A stretch of DNA of 64,000 bases from Pirellula staleyi DSM 6068 (lineage in GTDB: Bacteria > Planctomycetota > Planctomycetia > Pirellulales > Pirellulaceae). Positions 16,830 through 26,538 of the stretch are shown here, one piece after another (positions within the stretch are counted from its first letter, which is position 1; the number at the start of each line of letters is the position of its first letter). Made by a program: the position numbers and the translations under genes. The notes beneath the pieces were generated by a model. The model was not told the DNA's origin and searched no databases. It saw only the letters and a list, made by a program, of their open reading frames with translations. The stretch covers positions 3,658,001 to 3,722,000 of the forward strand of contig NC_013720.1 of assembly GCF_000025185.1 (NCBI RefSeq), written 5' to 3'.

Positions 16830-17900
16830 ATGATGTCAAGCGACGCAGCGGAGAACGACGGTCCTATCGACGAGCCTGTTGTAGAGCCGGGCGAGGAGCT
16901 TGTGCTCGATGAGCGGCAAGCTGAACTCTCCGATGAACCGATTGAGCTTGTCGTTGAAGAGCGCGAGGCCGATGGTCGCCTCGATCAGTTTCTGGCGCTG
17001 CGACTCCATCGCTACAGCCGGATGCAACTCCGCCGCGTGATTGATGCTGGCGGCGTGCTTCTCAACGGATCGCGCGCGAAGGTGAAGGTTGCTTATCGGG
17101 TGAGTACAGGCGATCGAGTTTCGATCGTCCTTCCCGAGATGCCATCAGCCGGTCCGAACCCCGAGAAAATCCCGCTCGATATCCTGTTTGAAGACGAGCA
17201 TCTGATTGCCGTCAACAAGCCACCGGGAATGGTGGTCCATCCTGCTCGCGGTCATTGGTCGGGGACACTTACGAGTGCGCTGGCGTTTCATTTTCAGCAG
17301 CTGAGCACGGTGGGAGGACAGCATCGACCGGGCATCGTGCATCGACTCGATCGCGACACCAGCGGCGTGATTATCGTTGCCAAAACCGATCCTGTTCACT
17401 TTTCACTAGCGGCACAATTCGCCGATCGAACGACGGCGAAAGAGTATTTTGCAATCACGGCGGGAGTTCCGGATCGAGATCGCGATGTCGTTTCGCAGCC
17501 CATCGGCATCCATCCGTTTCATCGGGAGAAAATGGCGATTCGTCCTGGTCATTCGACGAGTCGCGACGCGGAAACGATGTTCCATGTTCTCGAGCGATTT
17601 GCACAGCATGCTGCTGTAGAGTGTCTCCCAAAAACAGGACGCACGCACCAGATTCGGGTGCATCTCGCACATGTGCGTACGCCGGTGCTGTGCGACAAGC
17701 TCTATGGTGGTCGGGCCGAGATTACCCAAGGGGAACTTGTGCGGGATGGAAGCACCGAAGTGGTTTTGAACCGCCAGGCGCTCCATGCTCGCAAACTTTC
17801 AATCAACCATCCGAAGACTGGTGAGCGGCTCACGATCGAAGCACCACTTCCGGCCGATTTGCAGCGCGTGCTCGACTTGCTACGGAGTACGAAACCTTAG
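16830..17900 (+). CDS. RluD-type 23S rRNA pseudouridine synthase family protein
   Basis: This 356-residue RluA/RluD family enzyme isomerises uridine to pseudouridine in RNA. An acidic N-terminal extension (about 50 residues) is followed by an S4 RNA-binding domain (GRLDQFLALRLHRYSRMQLR through GDRVSIVLPE). The catalytic domain starts at LFEDEHLIAVNKPPGMVVHPA and contains HRLDRDTSGVIIVAKT with the catalytic Asp, then KTGRTHQIRVHLAH and a C-terminal LHARKLSINHPKTGE. These are the standard RluD motifs. The target site (positions 1911/1915/1917 for true RluD) cannot be fixed from sequence alone. It is convergent with the deacetylase gene, separated by only 14 bases. Confidence 0.93.
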   Translation: MMSSDAAENDGPIDEPVVEPGEELVLDERQAELSDEPIELVVEEREADGRLDQFLALRLHRYSRMQLRRVIDAGGVLLNGSRAKVKVAYRVSTGDRVSIVLPEMPSAGPNPEKIPLDILFEDEHLIAVNKPPGMVVHPARGHWSGTLTSALAFHFQQLSTVGGQHRPGIVHRLDRDTSGVIIVAKTDPVHFSLAAQFADRTTAKEYFAITAGVPDRDRDVVSQPIGIHPFHREKMAIRPGHSTSRDAETMFHVLERFAQHAAVECLPKTGRTHQIRVHLAHVRTPVLCDKLYGGRAEITQGELVRDGSTEVVLNRQALHARKLSINHPKTGERLTIEAPLPADLQRVLDLLRSTKP

Positions 17901-17914
17901 GCTGCTGTATGGGC

Positions 17915-18691
17915 CTAAGTCTTGGCAGCACTGGGGACGATGCTTCGCACTAGATCGCTGGTCGCAATCGGCCGGACAGCTGTGAAAGTTTCAGCCGCTT
18001 CAAAACCGCAGGGTGCTCCTGCCGCCATTGCAAGTCCGCGAACACGATCCAGCACGTGAGCCTTGGCTGGCGGAAACTGTGTCTTGTAGCAGCGCACCGA
18101 TTCGATCTTCTTTTCGATGGTTTGCGAGATATCAACTGTGATCTGATGGGGCGATGCGCTTGCGCTCGAAGGTTCAAAAGCCAACCGAAAATAGACCTGC
18201 GATGCAATGGAATGAACCGGGAGATAGTCGAATGTTTCATCCCATTTGGTCAGCCGCGAATAGAACACGGCGGCATCGGTGATTTGCATTGCTTGCCAGT
18301 GGTCGGGAGATGCTAGAGGGGTCTTGTCGCCAAAACCAATCACCAGCTTAGGGCGATAGCGGCGAAATTCTTTGGCGAGCATTACGCGGGCTTCGAAAGT
18401 GTCGAACAGCCGCCGATTGGGGAGTGTCAGAATCTTGCGGACGTGCACTCCCAGTGTCTGAGCCGCTTCTGCAGCTTCGGCGTGGCGCACCTCAGGGCTC
18501 GGCGAGCCAGGAGTCGGTTCGCCGTCGGTCAGGTCGATGATACCCACACGATAGCCTTGCAGCACCAGCGATGCCAAGGTTCCGCCGCAAGAGATCTCGA
18601 TATCATCGGGATGAGCACCGACCGCGATGACATCCAGCGGCTCGGGAAGGTCGATCTTAGGGGATTCAGCAGGCACGCAGAGTAGCTCCAT
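17915..18691 (-). CDS. PIG-L family deacetylase, BshB1-like
   Basis: This 258-residue zinc-dependent N-acetylglucosaminyl deacetylase-like protein carries [15 protein letters not shown] (zinc-binding AHPDD, about residues 26-40), then [25 protein letters not shown] and SPDHWQAM, the pattern of the BshB1 branch that removes the acetyl from GlcNAc-malate in bacillithiol synthesis. The spacing and the TDGE-xP-x-R-x-E-A signature fit BshB better than the general LmbE group. No bshA or bshC is in the window, so bacillithiol production is not shown. ATG 18691 is the start. Confidence 0.85.
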   Translation of the reverse strand: MELLCVPAESPKIDLPEPLDVIAVGAHPDDIEISCGGTLASLVLQGYRVGIIDLTDGEPTPGSPSPEVRHAEAAEAAQTLGVHVRKILTLPNRRLFDTFEARVMLAKEFRRYRPKLVIGFGDKTPLASPDHWQAMQITDAAVFYSRLTKWDETFDYLPVHSIASQVYFRLAFEPSSASASPHQITVDISQTIEKKIESVRCYKTQFPPAKAHVLDRVRGLAMAAGAPCGFEAAETFTAVRPIATSDLVRSIVPSAAKT

Positions 18692-18744
18692 CGCGAGTTC
18701 GATAGCAAACCTATGACTGGCACCATTGTAGGAAACGAAGCAAT

Positions 18745-18778
18745 AAAAAAAGGGCCGGTCCCGTAAAGGACCAGCCCT
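18745..18778 (-). terminator. Rho-independent terminator
   Basis: On the minus strand, AGGGCTGGTCC and GGACCGGCCCT form an 11-bp stem with a single G-U wobble in the RNA, and the hairpin is followed by a run of T (complement of A18745-18751). It lies about 50 bases after the secreted coiled-coil gene. Confidence 0.85.
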
Positions 18779-18827
18779 TGATATTTACTGGCGATGATAG
18801 TGCCCAGCTCGAGATTCGAGTGGTGGA

Positions 18828-19712
18828 CTATTCTTCTTTTTTCTCTTCAGGAGCCGCTTCGCCTTCGCTTGGCTTGGAAGGCATGGGGGTCTCTTCGGGC
18901 TTCTTTTCCTCTTCCTTTTCAGGAGCAGGAGCGGGCTCTTCGACTGGCTTGGTGGCAGCCGAAACAGCTGTCTTCACTTCGGTCGCAACGAACATCTTGA
19001 GATCGGCGGTGAGTGCCTCTTTGCTCTTGATCGATTCGGCAGCGAAGAGCGACTTCAGTTCACCCGAAAGAACTTCTTTGCTCTTCAGAACTTCAGCAGC
19101 CACCATTTCGGGAAGCTTAGCGAACTGATCCTTCACGTTTCCGCTGAGGCCTTCCACGGCTTTCTTCATAGCGGCTTCATTGTCGCTGGCAAGTTTGGTG
19201 GAGGACGACTTCACAGCGTCGGCGTTTTCGGCCTTGAGCTTTGCCAGGGCATCTTCCAGCGACTTGCTGTTGTCCCCTTGCAGCTTCTTGAAGCTGGCGA
19301 TCATTTCGTCTTGAGCCGACTTCAGCTGAGCAGCAATTGCTTTCTCGGCGTCAGCTTTGATTGCAGCGACCTTCTTGGCGGTCTCTTGTTCGAGACGCTT
19401 CGTCGCGGCGGCTACCGATTCGGAGGCTTGCGTGCGAATCGCGGCGAGTTCTTTTTCCATCGCGTCGCGCAGTTTGGCAGCTTCAGCTTCGATCTGCTTG
19501 GTGGCGTCGGCCGAAAGTTGGGCTTCGATTTCTTTCGAACGCTTGGCGAGATCAGCATCGAGTTTGGCCGAGACATTGGCGGTCACTTGCGCGCCGATCT
19601 CAGCTTTGAGACGCTCGCGTCGACGGCCAATAAAGGCTTGCGCGGGGGTGGCATCGGCCACCACGATCGCAGCCACCAAGGCGGCAACGGTGAGTAGCGA
19701 CAATCGGGTCAT
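18828..19712 (-). CDS. Secreted coiled-coil protein, Ala/Lys/Glu-rich
   Basis: This 294-residue protein has a signal peptide (LSLLTVAALVAAIVVADATPAQA, cleavage after AQA). The mature chain is almost entirely long amphipathic helix with heptad-like alternation of Ala, Lys and Glu: AEIGAQVTANVSAKLDADLA, then repeats of the AEKAIAAQLKSA type, and pairs such as EVLKSKEVLSGELK / ESIKSKEALTADLK that look like an internal duplication. It ends in a charged Pro/Glu/Lys tail. GGAG eight bases before ATG 19712 supports the start. Such proteins often span the envelope or form filaments. No enzymatic motif is present. It has its own terminator and appears monocistronic. Confidence 0.75.
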   Translation of the reverse strand: MTRLSLLTVAALVAAIVVADATPAQAFIGRRRERLKAEIGAQVTANVSAKLDADLAKRSKEIEAQLSADATKQIEAEAAKLRDAMEKELAAIRTQASESVAAATKRLEQETAKKVAAIKADAEKAIAAQLKSAQDEMIASFKKLQGDNSKSLEDALAKLKAENADAVKSSSTKLASDNEAAMKKAVEGLSGNVKDQFAKLPEMVAAEVLKSKEVLSGELKSLFAAESIKSKEALTADLKMFVATEVKTAVSAATKPVEEPAPAPEKEEEKKPEETPMPSKPSEGEAAPEEKKEE

Positions 19713-20193
19713 GAGAGAAACTCCGAACCAAAACAGGGGTGGGGGGAAGGCGGGATGGAAAGCATTGGCATCGCGAACACTAGGTAAGCGACGTTAATTT
19801 TTCCGGTAGAACCAATCCCGCAATGTAATCCGAGGTGGGCTGAATATCCAGCGTTTCGCGGCAATTCGCACGCTGCATACTCAACCTAAACGGCACATTT
19901 TTGCCCGTTTCGCCAATCGATTTTGACTGATGGGTACTAGTTTCGAAAGACTGAGGGGCATTTGCTACGAAAATGTAGGTCATGCCAAATGTCGTGCAGG
20001 GTCGACCTTACACGATTATGCGAAACCGGAGAGTAGTGACGCAAGCCAAAGAAAACGTGGCCGCAGCATGAGGCCGCAAGTTATCGCCAGTCTCTCGGTA
20101 GATTCCCAAAGAGTGTAAGTGCCAGAATGCCAGCCACTTGGGGCAAAAGAGAAGGGTGGCTGGATCGCTTTGGATGAGCGGGGCGAAAGGGGG
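19713..20193. other. Gene-free region downstream of the transglutaminase gene
   Basis: About 480 bases between two minus-strand genes. Short open frames exist but have no supporting signals. Promoter elements for the secreted coiled-coil protein should lie near 19713-19850. No repeat, hairpin with T-run or RNA gene was identified. Confidence 0.45.
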
Positions 20194-21072
20194 TTACGGC
20201 AGCGCTGAAACGTCGACAGCCACACGCATGCGGTGCTGTCCGCCACCGATCAAAACACCCTTAATGGGGCAAACATCGCTGTAATCGCGGCCCCAGGCGA
20301 GTGTAATGTGCTTGGTCGCTGGAATCTGATTGTTGGTCGGATCGAAGTCGATCCAGCCCAGTTCGGGGCAGTAAGCCGATAGCCAAGCGTGCGACGCATC
20401 GGCTCCCACAAGTTTCGGCTGACCAGGCGGAGGAGAGGTCAGCAGGTAGCCACTCACGTAGCGAGCCGGGAGGCCTAGCGAACGTAAACAGCCGATCTGC
20501 AAGTGGGCAAAATCTTGGCAAACACCGCGGCGGCTTTTTAGGACGGTGAGAATCGGGGTGCTGATCGTGGTTGCCTGCGGATCGTAAACAAACTCTTTGA
20601 AAATCCGTTTGGTGAGATCGAGTATGGCTGCCAGCCAGGGTCGTCCTGGGGTGAACGACGGCATGGCGTAAGCCCGCAACTCGTCGCTCGTGGGTATATG
20701 CGGCGAGTCATACACAAACTGACGTGCATCGAGCCACCACGGCGGCTGTCCGAGGGCAAAGCGGTCGCGAATTTCTTCCCAGGGAGGTGTGCTCTCGGCG
20801 ACGGGAATCTCGGGCTCGATTACTTGCACCTGACTCACGGCTGTCACGCTCAGCCGCTGATGCCCCTCTTGAATCGAGAAGAACCCGGTGTGATTGCCGT
20901 AGTAGTCGAGTCGAGTCTCCATCCGATTGGGTGTAGGGCGCACGCGCAGTCGATGCGACACGCAGCTTTGCCGACGATGATCGCGCGGCATCAGATGCAG
21001 TTCGTTATGACAGATCGGCACGGCCTTGCTGTAGTTGTAGACCGTGGTGTGAACGACCTTGTATTTGATCAC
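20194..21072 (-). CDS. Transglutaminase-like protein with bacterial N-terminal domain
   Basis: This 292-residue protein begins with the bacterial transglutaminase-like N-terminal beta domain (KVVHTTVYNYSKAVPICHNE to about residue 85) followed by a papain-like transglutaminase core. The catalytic triad is visible: Cys185 in RRGVCQDFAH, His229 in DASHAW and Asp244 in IDFDPTNN. There is no signal peptide, so it is probably cytoplasmic. The GTG start overlaps the stop of the ATP-grasp/alpha-E fusion gene by 4 bases, giving translational coupling. In this conserved neighbourhood the enzyme is thought to hydrolyse or transfer amide bonds on the product of the ATP-grasp partner; the substrate is unknown. 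Confidence 0.9.
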   Translation of the reverse strand: MIKYKVVHTTVYNYSKAVPICHNELHLMPRDHRRQSCVSHRLRVRPTPNRMETRLDYYGNHTGFFSIQEGHQRLSVTAVSQVQVIEPEIPVAESTPPWEEIRDRFALGQPPWWLDARQFVYDSPHIPTSDELRAYAMPSFTPGRPWLAAILDLTKRIFKEFVYDPQATTISTPILTVLKSRRGVCQDFAHLQIGCLRSLGLPARYVSGYLLTSPPPGQPKLVGADASHAWLSAYCPELGWIDFDPTNNQIPATKHITLAWGRDYSDVCPIKGVLIGGGQHRMRVAVDVSALP

Positions 21073-23660
21073 GATGGAGAGAGATCGTTGTCGGGAAAGT
21101 AAAGCCGACCGGACGGACGAATTTCATTCATCTGTCGGGATGGACCGGCATGGATCAGATAGTGACGCGTGATTTCATCGGACAGTGCCCGCAATTGGTC
21201 GGCTGATCGAGCCAGTAGCGCTTCGAGCTGTCGGCGGTGGCCATCTTTTTCGACTTCGGCGAGGGCGTAAACGTCGCTCAGCCGCACATCGGTGAGGGCC
21301 GAAAGGACGATGCGTTGCTCGCTGGTCAGCAGGAGTTGGCTGGCCGAACGGGGCAGGGCATCGACATGCGAACCAAGTGCTGCCAGCTGAAATGCGATCG
21401 CCCGAGGATTGGTTTCGTCGGTGATGAGCAAGTCGAGCAGTGGAGGCAACTGTAGCGTGGTGAGATAGCGACTGCGATAGGTCATCGAGCTGTCGGCGAT
21501 TTCCAGCAGGGCTTCGAAGACGGAATCTTCTTCAGCGGCGGGAATGGCCAGCGTGCTCTTGAGCAGGATCAGTCCATGCAAAGAACGCTCGAGTCGACGC
21601 CCCATATCGAGGAAACGCCAACCAGGGCCGCGCGTCATGCTCTCGGTTCCCATACCACTGAAGGCCGAGATGTCGAGAATCAGGCGGTTGAGGATCGACA
21701 GGACATCGGCGAGCGGCACATCGTCGGGCTTCACCTGCGCCAGAACCTCTTGCCCCAGGCGGTTCAAAATGCGCCAGCTATCGATCGAAATGCGATCGCG
21801 CACAGTAGCTGCTGTCCGGCGAAGCATCGACAGCATCGAAGCGATGCTCGCCGTTTTTTTCGGGTCAAACACTCCGGCAATTAGTTCGCTTTCGAGCTGA
21901 GCAAACTGCGCTGAAGGAGGGAGCGCCATGAACTCGGGCCGAAGTTGGCCAAGCTCAGCGAGCACGTGCAGCAGTGTTCCCAAACTTTGGGGCCCGTGCA
22001 TCCCCGATTCGCTGGTGTACCGCGTAATAAAGCTGCGCAAGATGCGCGCCGAGCTTTCCGCCCGCTCGACGTGACGCCCCAGCCAGTAGAGGTTGTCGGC
22101 GACGCGGCTCGGGAGGTCGTTGCTGCTCCGCTGCACGACCACGGGTGTTCCCGCAGGATGCAGCAGCGTGACCGGTGTCACCGGGCTGTCGGCGAGAACC
22201 CACACGTCTTTGCTACCCTGACCACCCAGTGCCGATTCACCGAGCGCATCGGGAGTTGTCGAAACCCGAGCTAACCCACCCGGCATCACTTCGTAGCTAT
22301 CTCCCTTCGCCACTGCGAAGGTCCGCACGGCAACGTGCGAGGGGCCCATCACCCCGTTGTTCCAAACCGGAGCGGTGGAGCCAGAAACGAGTTCTTGGGC
22401 CACATAGTTTTGCGGCGCACATTTGATCTTCGCGCGCCATTCCGAGAGCTGTTCTTTGGTTAGACGAGCGCCATAGATTGGCGACAGGCCTGGCCCAGGG
22501 AAACTCGGCTTAATGACGAGTTCCTGAAGGTTATCGAGCACCAGTTGCAGCGATTCGCCATCGCCACACCACCAGGTCCGAACACTAGGCAGCAGCAGAT
22601 CTTCGCGAAGGAAGTAGCGGGCAAGCGTTGGCAAAAATGGAATGAGTGCGTGCGATTCCAGGACACTACAGCCGAGCGCATTGGCAAGCACCACATGTCC
22701 GCTGCGGGCCGCGTGCACCAGTCCTGGAATGCCGTGAAGCGAATCGCCGCGAAGCTCGAGCGGATCGCATTCCTCGTCACGTAGTCGCCGCAAAATGACA
22801 TCGACCTTCAGCAGTCCGCCGAGGGTCTTCAGGTAGACGTGATCGTCGCGCACCGTCAGGTCGCCACCCTCGACGAGGGCAAAACCGAGGTAGCGAGCGA
22901 TATAGGCATCTTCGAAATACGTCGGGCTGGCGGGGCCAGGTGTAAGCAGCACGATGCGCGGATTGTCTTGCGCATGAGCGACCGCTTGCAGCGTTTCGCG
23001 GAACGTTAAAAAGAATTTCGCGAGCCGCTCGACCTGCGCATCGCGAAACACATCGGGCAGCATGCGCGAGATGACGATCCGATTTTCAAGCGCGTAGCCA
23101 GCCCCTGTTGGGCCGCGAGCTCGGTCGGCCATCACCATCCAGTTGCCACTGTTATCGCGGGCCAGATGACCGGCGTAGATGTAGAGGTACCGACTGCGAG
23201 GGACCGAAAGTCCGTGGCAGGGGCGGAGGAAACCGGGATGGGCCAGAACTAGTTCCGGTGGCAGCAACCCCTCGGCCAGCAGTCGCTGCTGACCATACAG
23301 GTCGGCCAGAATCAGGTTCAGCAGCGTGGCACGCTGCGTCAGACCGGCCGAGAGTTTGTTCCACTCGCTTCCTTGAACGAGCAGCGGGAGGGCATCGAGC
23401 TCCCAGGGGCGAGTCATCCCCGCAGGATCGCCGTGAACGTTATAGGTGACACCGTTTTCGCGGATCACTCGTCGCGCTTGTTCCCAGCGTTCGAGCAATT
23501 CGGGAGCAGTGATTTCACTGAGCGAACTCGCAAACTGTTGCCAGTGTGGCCGGATCACTCCCCCATCGACCAATTCGTCGAACGTGCCGACAGGCGGCTG
23601 ATATTCAGCCAGCAGGCCGCCAGGTGGCTTGGGTCCGGAAACGGGCGTAACAACGCTCAT
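21069..23660 (-). CDS. Circularly permuted ATP-grasp / alpha-E fusion protein
   Basis: This 863-residue protein joins two modules. Residues about 1-520 are a circularly permuted ATP-grasp domain (formerly DUF404/407), with ALENRIVISRMLPDVFR, VDVILRRLRDEECDPLEL, HVVLANALGCSVLESHALIPF and the closing GGQGSKDVWVL. From about residue 530 an alpha-E domain (formerly DUF403) starts at RVADNLYWLGRHVERAESSAR and runs to the C-terminus. ATP-grasp enzymes activate a carboxylate as acyl phosphate and ligate it to an amine; alpha-E is an all-helical partner of unknown activity. The gene overlaps the transglutaminase gene by 4 bases. The window also carries separate copies of both modules upstream in the same cluster. 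Confidence 0.9.
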   Translation of the reverse strand: MSVVTPVSGPKPPGGLLAEYQPPVGTFDELVDGGVIRPHWQQFASSLSEITAPELLERWEQARRVIRENGVTYNVHGDPAGMTRPWELDALPLLVQGSEWNKLSAGLTQRATLLNLILADLYGQQRLLAEGLLPPELVLAHPGFLRPCHGLSVPRSRYLYIYAGHLARDNSGNWMVMADRARGPTGAGYALENRIVISRMLPDVFRDAQVERLAKFFLTFRETLQAVAHAQDNPRIVLLTPGPASPTYFEDAYIARYLGFALVEGGDLTVRDDHVYLKTLGGLLKVDVILRRLRDEECDPLELRGDSLHGIPGLVHAARSGHVVLANALGCSVLESHALIPFLPTLARYFLREDLLLPSVRTWWCGDGESLQLVLDNLQELVIKPSFPGPGLSPIYGARLTKEQLSEWRAKIKCAPQNYVAQELVSGSTAPVWNNGVMGPSHVAVRTFAVAKGDSYEVMPGGLARVSTTPDALGESALGGQGSKDVWVLADSPVTPVTLLHPAGTPVVVQRSSNDLPSRVADNLYWLGRHVERAESSARILRSFITRYTSESGMHGPQSLGTLLHVLAELGQLRPEFMALPPSAQFAQLESELIAGVFDPKKTASIASMLSMLRRTAATVRDRISIDSWRILNRLGQEVLAQVKPDDVPLADVLSILNRLILDISAFSGMGTESMTRGPGWRFLDMGRRLERSLHGLILLKSTLAIPAAEEDSVFEALLEIADSSMTYRSRYLTTLQLPPLLDLLITDETNPRAIAFQLAALGSHVDALPRSASQLLLTSEQRIVLSALTDVRLSDVYALAEVEKDGHRRQLEALLARSADQLRALSDEITRHYLIHAGPSRQMNEIRPSGRLYFPDNDLSPS

Positions 23661-23905
23661 AGGAAAGGTCGAACCAATCTGCGAGGACTACCTGATGAAC
23701 AGGCGGTCGAGACGAGTCTGTCAAAGTCGCGTGAATCGGAAGGACGCCTGTCGATTGGAAATCGACCCGTGGGGGTGGCGCGCTTGAGGAGGAGTCCGCG
23801 AGGGATGTCTACGTCAGCATAATCTGTGGCCAAGTGGCCGGGCAAGTTGCGCCATCGATACAAACGGTCTCGCTGGTCAAGGCAACGTTGATGCGTTAGG
23901 GCTTG

Positions 23906-24904
23906 CTAACGCGATTGCGTCTGGGATTGAGTTTGCGTCGTCACCGGTCCCTGTGCCCCCGCTGTGGGTGCAAAAAAGGTTTCGTAAATCGACTCACCCA
24001 CGTCATTGAGTTTCTGCTGGAAGTCGTCAATGAATTCATGCAGACCGTCATTCACGATTTCGTCGATCCGCGAGTAGTTCAGTTCCGATCGGAGGCGTCC
24101 CAAACGCTGTTCAGCCGAACTGTAGATCCGGTCCCCACGATGACCACTAATGGCTGCGAGCGAATTTTCCGCCTCGATCAAGCAAAAATGCATGGCGCGA
24201 GGGAACTCGCGATCGAGGATCAAAAAGTCGGCCACCTGAGCAGGGGTGATACGTCCATGACGTTTGCGATACATCTCGAGGGCCGAAGCCGATTCGAGAA
24301 GGGCCGACCACTGGATGGTATCGAGCGCTGTGCCGACATCCCGCTCCGAAGGGAGCAAAATGAAGTACTTCACATCGAGAATGCGGCTGGTTTTGTCCGC
24401 TCGTTCCAGCAACCGACCGAGCCGCGCAAAGTGCCACGCTTCGCCGTGCGACATCGTGGCATCGGTGATTCCTTCCATCAGATGACTCGAAAGAATGATC
24501 TGATTGAAGAAATCGAACGGGCTGTCGAACACCGAGCGATCGGTGGCAGCCGAACGAACGGTCAGGAAGTATTTGTTGAGTTCTTCCCACATAAGCGACG
24601 AGATCATTTCGCGAACGGTGCGTGCGTTTTCTCGCGCATAGCGCAGGCACGAAACAATCGAGTTCGGGTTCTTGGCATCGAATGCCAGGAACTCAATCAC
24701 CTTACGCTGATCGGGGTCAACGTAATGCTCTTTGAAGAAGTCCTGATCGCCAGTGGTGTAGACCAGAGGCGCCCACTGGCCAGCAGTTTGCGAGCCGAGG
24801 TCGAGCGACAACTTTAGGTTGACGTTGATGAACCGCGCAACGTTCTCGGCGCGTTCGATGTAGCGACTCATCCAAAAAATGGAGTCAGCAACGCGACTAA
24901 GCAT
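23906..24904 (-). CDS. Alpha-E domain protein
   Basis: With the ATG at 24904 the protein has 332 residues and starts MLSRVADSIFWMSRYIERAE, exactly where alpha-E family proteins normally begin. An open frame continues upstream to 25033 (375 residues), adding a Thr/Ala-rich segment with no family match; neither start has a good Shine-Dalgarno site, so the choice rests on the family. The body is entirely helical, with VRSAATDRSVFDSPFDFFNQ and ARLGRLLERADKTSRILDVKYF typical of alpha-E, and a C-terminal Gln/Thr-rich tail. It sits between the stand-alone ATP-grasp gene and the fusion gene, all on the same strand with gaps of about 185 and 245 bases. No catalytic residues are established for the family. 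Confidence 0.88.
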   Translation of the reverse strand: MLSRVADSIFWMSRYIERAENVARFINVNLKLSLDLGSQTAGQWAPLVYTTGDQDFFKEHYVDPDQRKVIEFLAFDAKNPNSIVSCLRYARENARTVREMISSLMWEELNKYFLTVRSAATDRSVFDSPFDFFNQIILSSHLMEGITDATMSHGEAWHFARLGRLLERADKTSRILDVKYFILLPSERDVGTALDTIQWSALLESASALEMYRKRHGRITPAQVADFLILDREFPRAMHFCLIEAENSLAAISGHRGDRIYSSAEQRLGRLRSELNYSRIDEIVNDGLHEFIDDFQQKLNDVGESIYETFFAPTAGAQGPVTTQTQSQTQSR

Positions 24905-25089
24905 GCCAGGAGGTCCGCCGTTGTGTGCAGTTCGAAGGAGTTCAGAAACAGGGGCCACGGTTTTCGCAGCAGTGATGGTGGGAGTGGAGCTAATCAAGGT
25001 ATCACCGGGCTTGATTATGATCCCCTGCATCATCCTGGGGACCGATGTCGGTGTCCAGTTACAGGGGAAAACTATTTGGCGAGGGAGCC

Positions 25090-26538
25090 CTATTTAGCGT
25101 GGTAACCATTGCGGAGTACCCAAGTATCTTTGCTGCCGCCACCTTGTGACGAGTTCACGACCAGCGAGCCTTTGCGAAGCGCCACGCGTGTCAGGCCACC
25201 GGGAAGAACGTAGATTTCGCGCCCATGCAGAATGTAGGGACGCAAATCGACATGTCGACCTTCGAAGTGATCTTCCACGATCGTTGGTACACGCGACAGG
25301 GCCAGCATCGGCTGGGCAATGTAGTTACGCGGGTTAGCGCGGATCAGGTCTTTGTACTTATCGATCTCAGCCTTCGACGCCCGTGGGCCGAGCAGAATGC
25401 CATAGCCACCCGATTCGTTGGCTGGCTTGATCACCAGCTTATCGATGTTGCCGATGACATGCTCCATCTGGACCGGATCGCCGCACACAAACGACGGAAC
25501 GTTGGGAAGAATCGTATCTTCGCCCAGGTAGTACTTGATCATCTGCGGCACGAAGGCATACACCGCTTTGTCGTCGGCAATGCCAGTGCCCGGTGCATTG
25601 GCGAGGGCCACTCGGCCAGCGTTATACACTTCCATGATTCCCGGCACGCCGAGCGTGGAATCGGGGCGGAAGCATTTGGGATCGAGAAAATCGTCGTCGA
25701 TGCGGCGGTAGATCACGTCGACCCGTTCGAGTCCCTTGGTCGTCTTCATGTAGACGTAGCCATCGGAGACCAAAAGGTCGGAACCTTGCACGAGTTCGAC
25801 ACCCATCCGCTGCGCGAGGAAGCAGTGCTCGAAATAGGCCGAGTTGTAGATGCCCGGTGTGAGCACCACGACGTTCGGGTCGCGCACACCTTCGGGAGCA
25901 ATGAACTGCAAGGTCTCGAGCAAACGCTCGGGATAGTCTTCGACCGGCAAGATCGAGAAGCCGTCGAATCCTTGCGGGAACGTTCGCTTCATCACTTCGC
26001 GGTTCTCGAGGACATACGACACACCGCTGGGACAGCGTAGATTGTCTTCCAGCACGTACATCTGACCATCGCCATCGCGGACGAGGTCGGTGCCTGTGAT
26101 GTGACACCAAACACCCTTCGGGGGGTGGGTTCCCTCAAGTTGCTTGAGGTAATTTTTGCCCGAGTGAATCAGCCACTCAGGAACGGCACCATCTTTCACG
26201 ATCTTGCGACCGTTGTAGACGTCGTCGATGAACAGATTGAGCGCGTGGATGCGCTGCTTCAGGCCACGCTCGATCGTTTCCCATTCGGCACCATCGATGA
26301 TGCGGGGAACGATGTCGAAGGGCCAGATCTTCTCGGTGCCAGCCTCGTGGCCGTACACGTTGAAGGTAATACCCATATTCAGAAACGCCAGTTCGGCCGC
26401 TTTTTGTCGCCGCTGGAGTTCTTCAAAGGTGAGAGTCGCGAGTCGTTTGACGAGCATCTCACCGCGCGGCCGGGGTTGGCCGTCGGGAGAAAAAACCTCG
26501 TCATAAAACCCTTCTGTCTGGTACGTCTCGAAGTTCAT
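25090..26538 (-). CDS. Circularly permuted type 2 ATP-grasp protein
   Basis: This 482-residue protein starts at ATG 26538 ([16 protein letters not shown]), where the family normally begins; AAGG lies about eight bases upstream, and a 40-codon upstream extension has no similarity. Family hallmarks in order are [84 protein letters not shown] and [14 protein letters not shown] at the C-terminus. The fold predicts ATP-dependent carboxylate-amine ligation in the cytoplasm. It is the first gene of the cluster that continues with alpha-E, ATP-grasp/alpha-E and transglutaminase genes. The physiological substrate is not known for any member I can name. Confidence 0.92.
   Translation of the reverse strand: MNFETYQTEGFYDEVFSPDGQPRPRGEMLVKRLATLTFEELQRRQKAAELAFLNMGITFNVYGHEAGTEKIWPFDIVPRIIDGAEWETIERGLKQRIHALNLFIDDVYNGRKIVKDGAVPEWLIHSGKNYLKQLEGTHPPKGVWCHITGTDLVRDGDGQMYVLEDNLRCPSGVSYVLENREVMKRTFPQGFDGFSILPVEDYPERLLETLQFIAPEGVRDPNVVVLTPGIYNSAYFEHCFLAQRMGVELVQGSDLLVSDGYVYMKTTKGLERVDVIYRRIDDDFLDPKCFRPDSTLGVPGIMEVYNAGRVALANAPGTGIADDKAVYAFVPQMIKYYLGEDTILPNVPSFVCGDPVQMEHVIGNIDKLVIKPANESGGYGILLGPRASKAEIDKYKDLIRANPRNYIAQPMLALSRVPTIVEDHFEGRHVDLRPYILHGREIYVLPGGLTRVALRKGSLVVNSSQGGGSKDTWVLRNGYHAK

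Noticed and set aside
23906-25033. Longer alpha-E start at 25033
   Set aside because: The family begins at MLSRVADSIFW; the extra 43 residues are Thr/Ala-rich and unmatched, though this start cannot be excluded.
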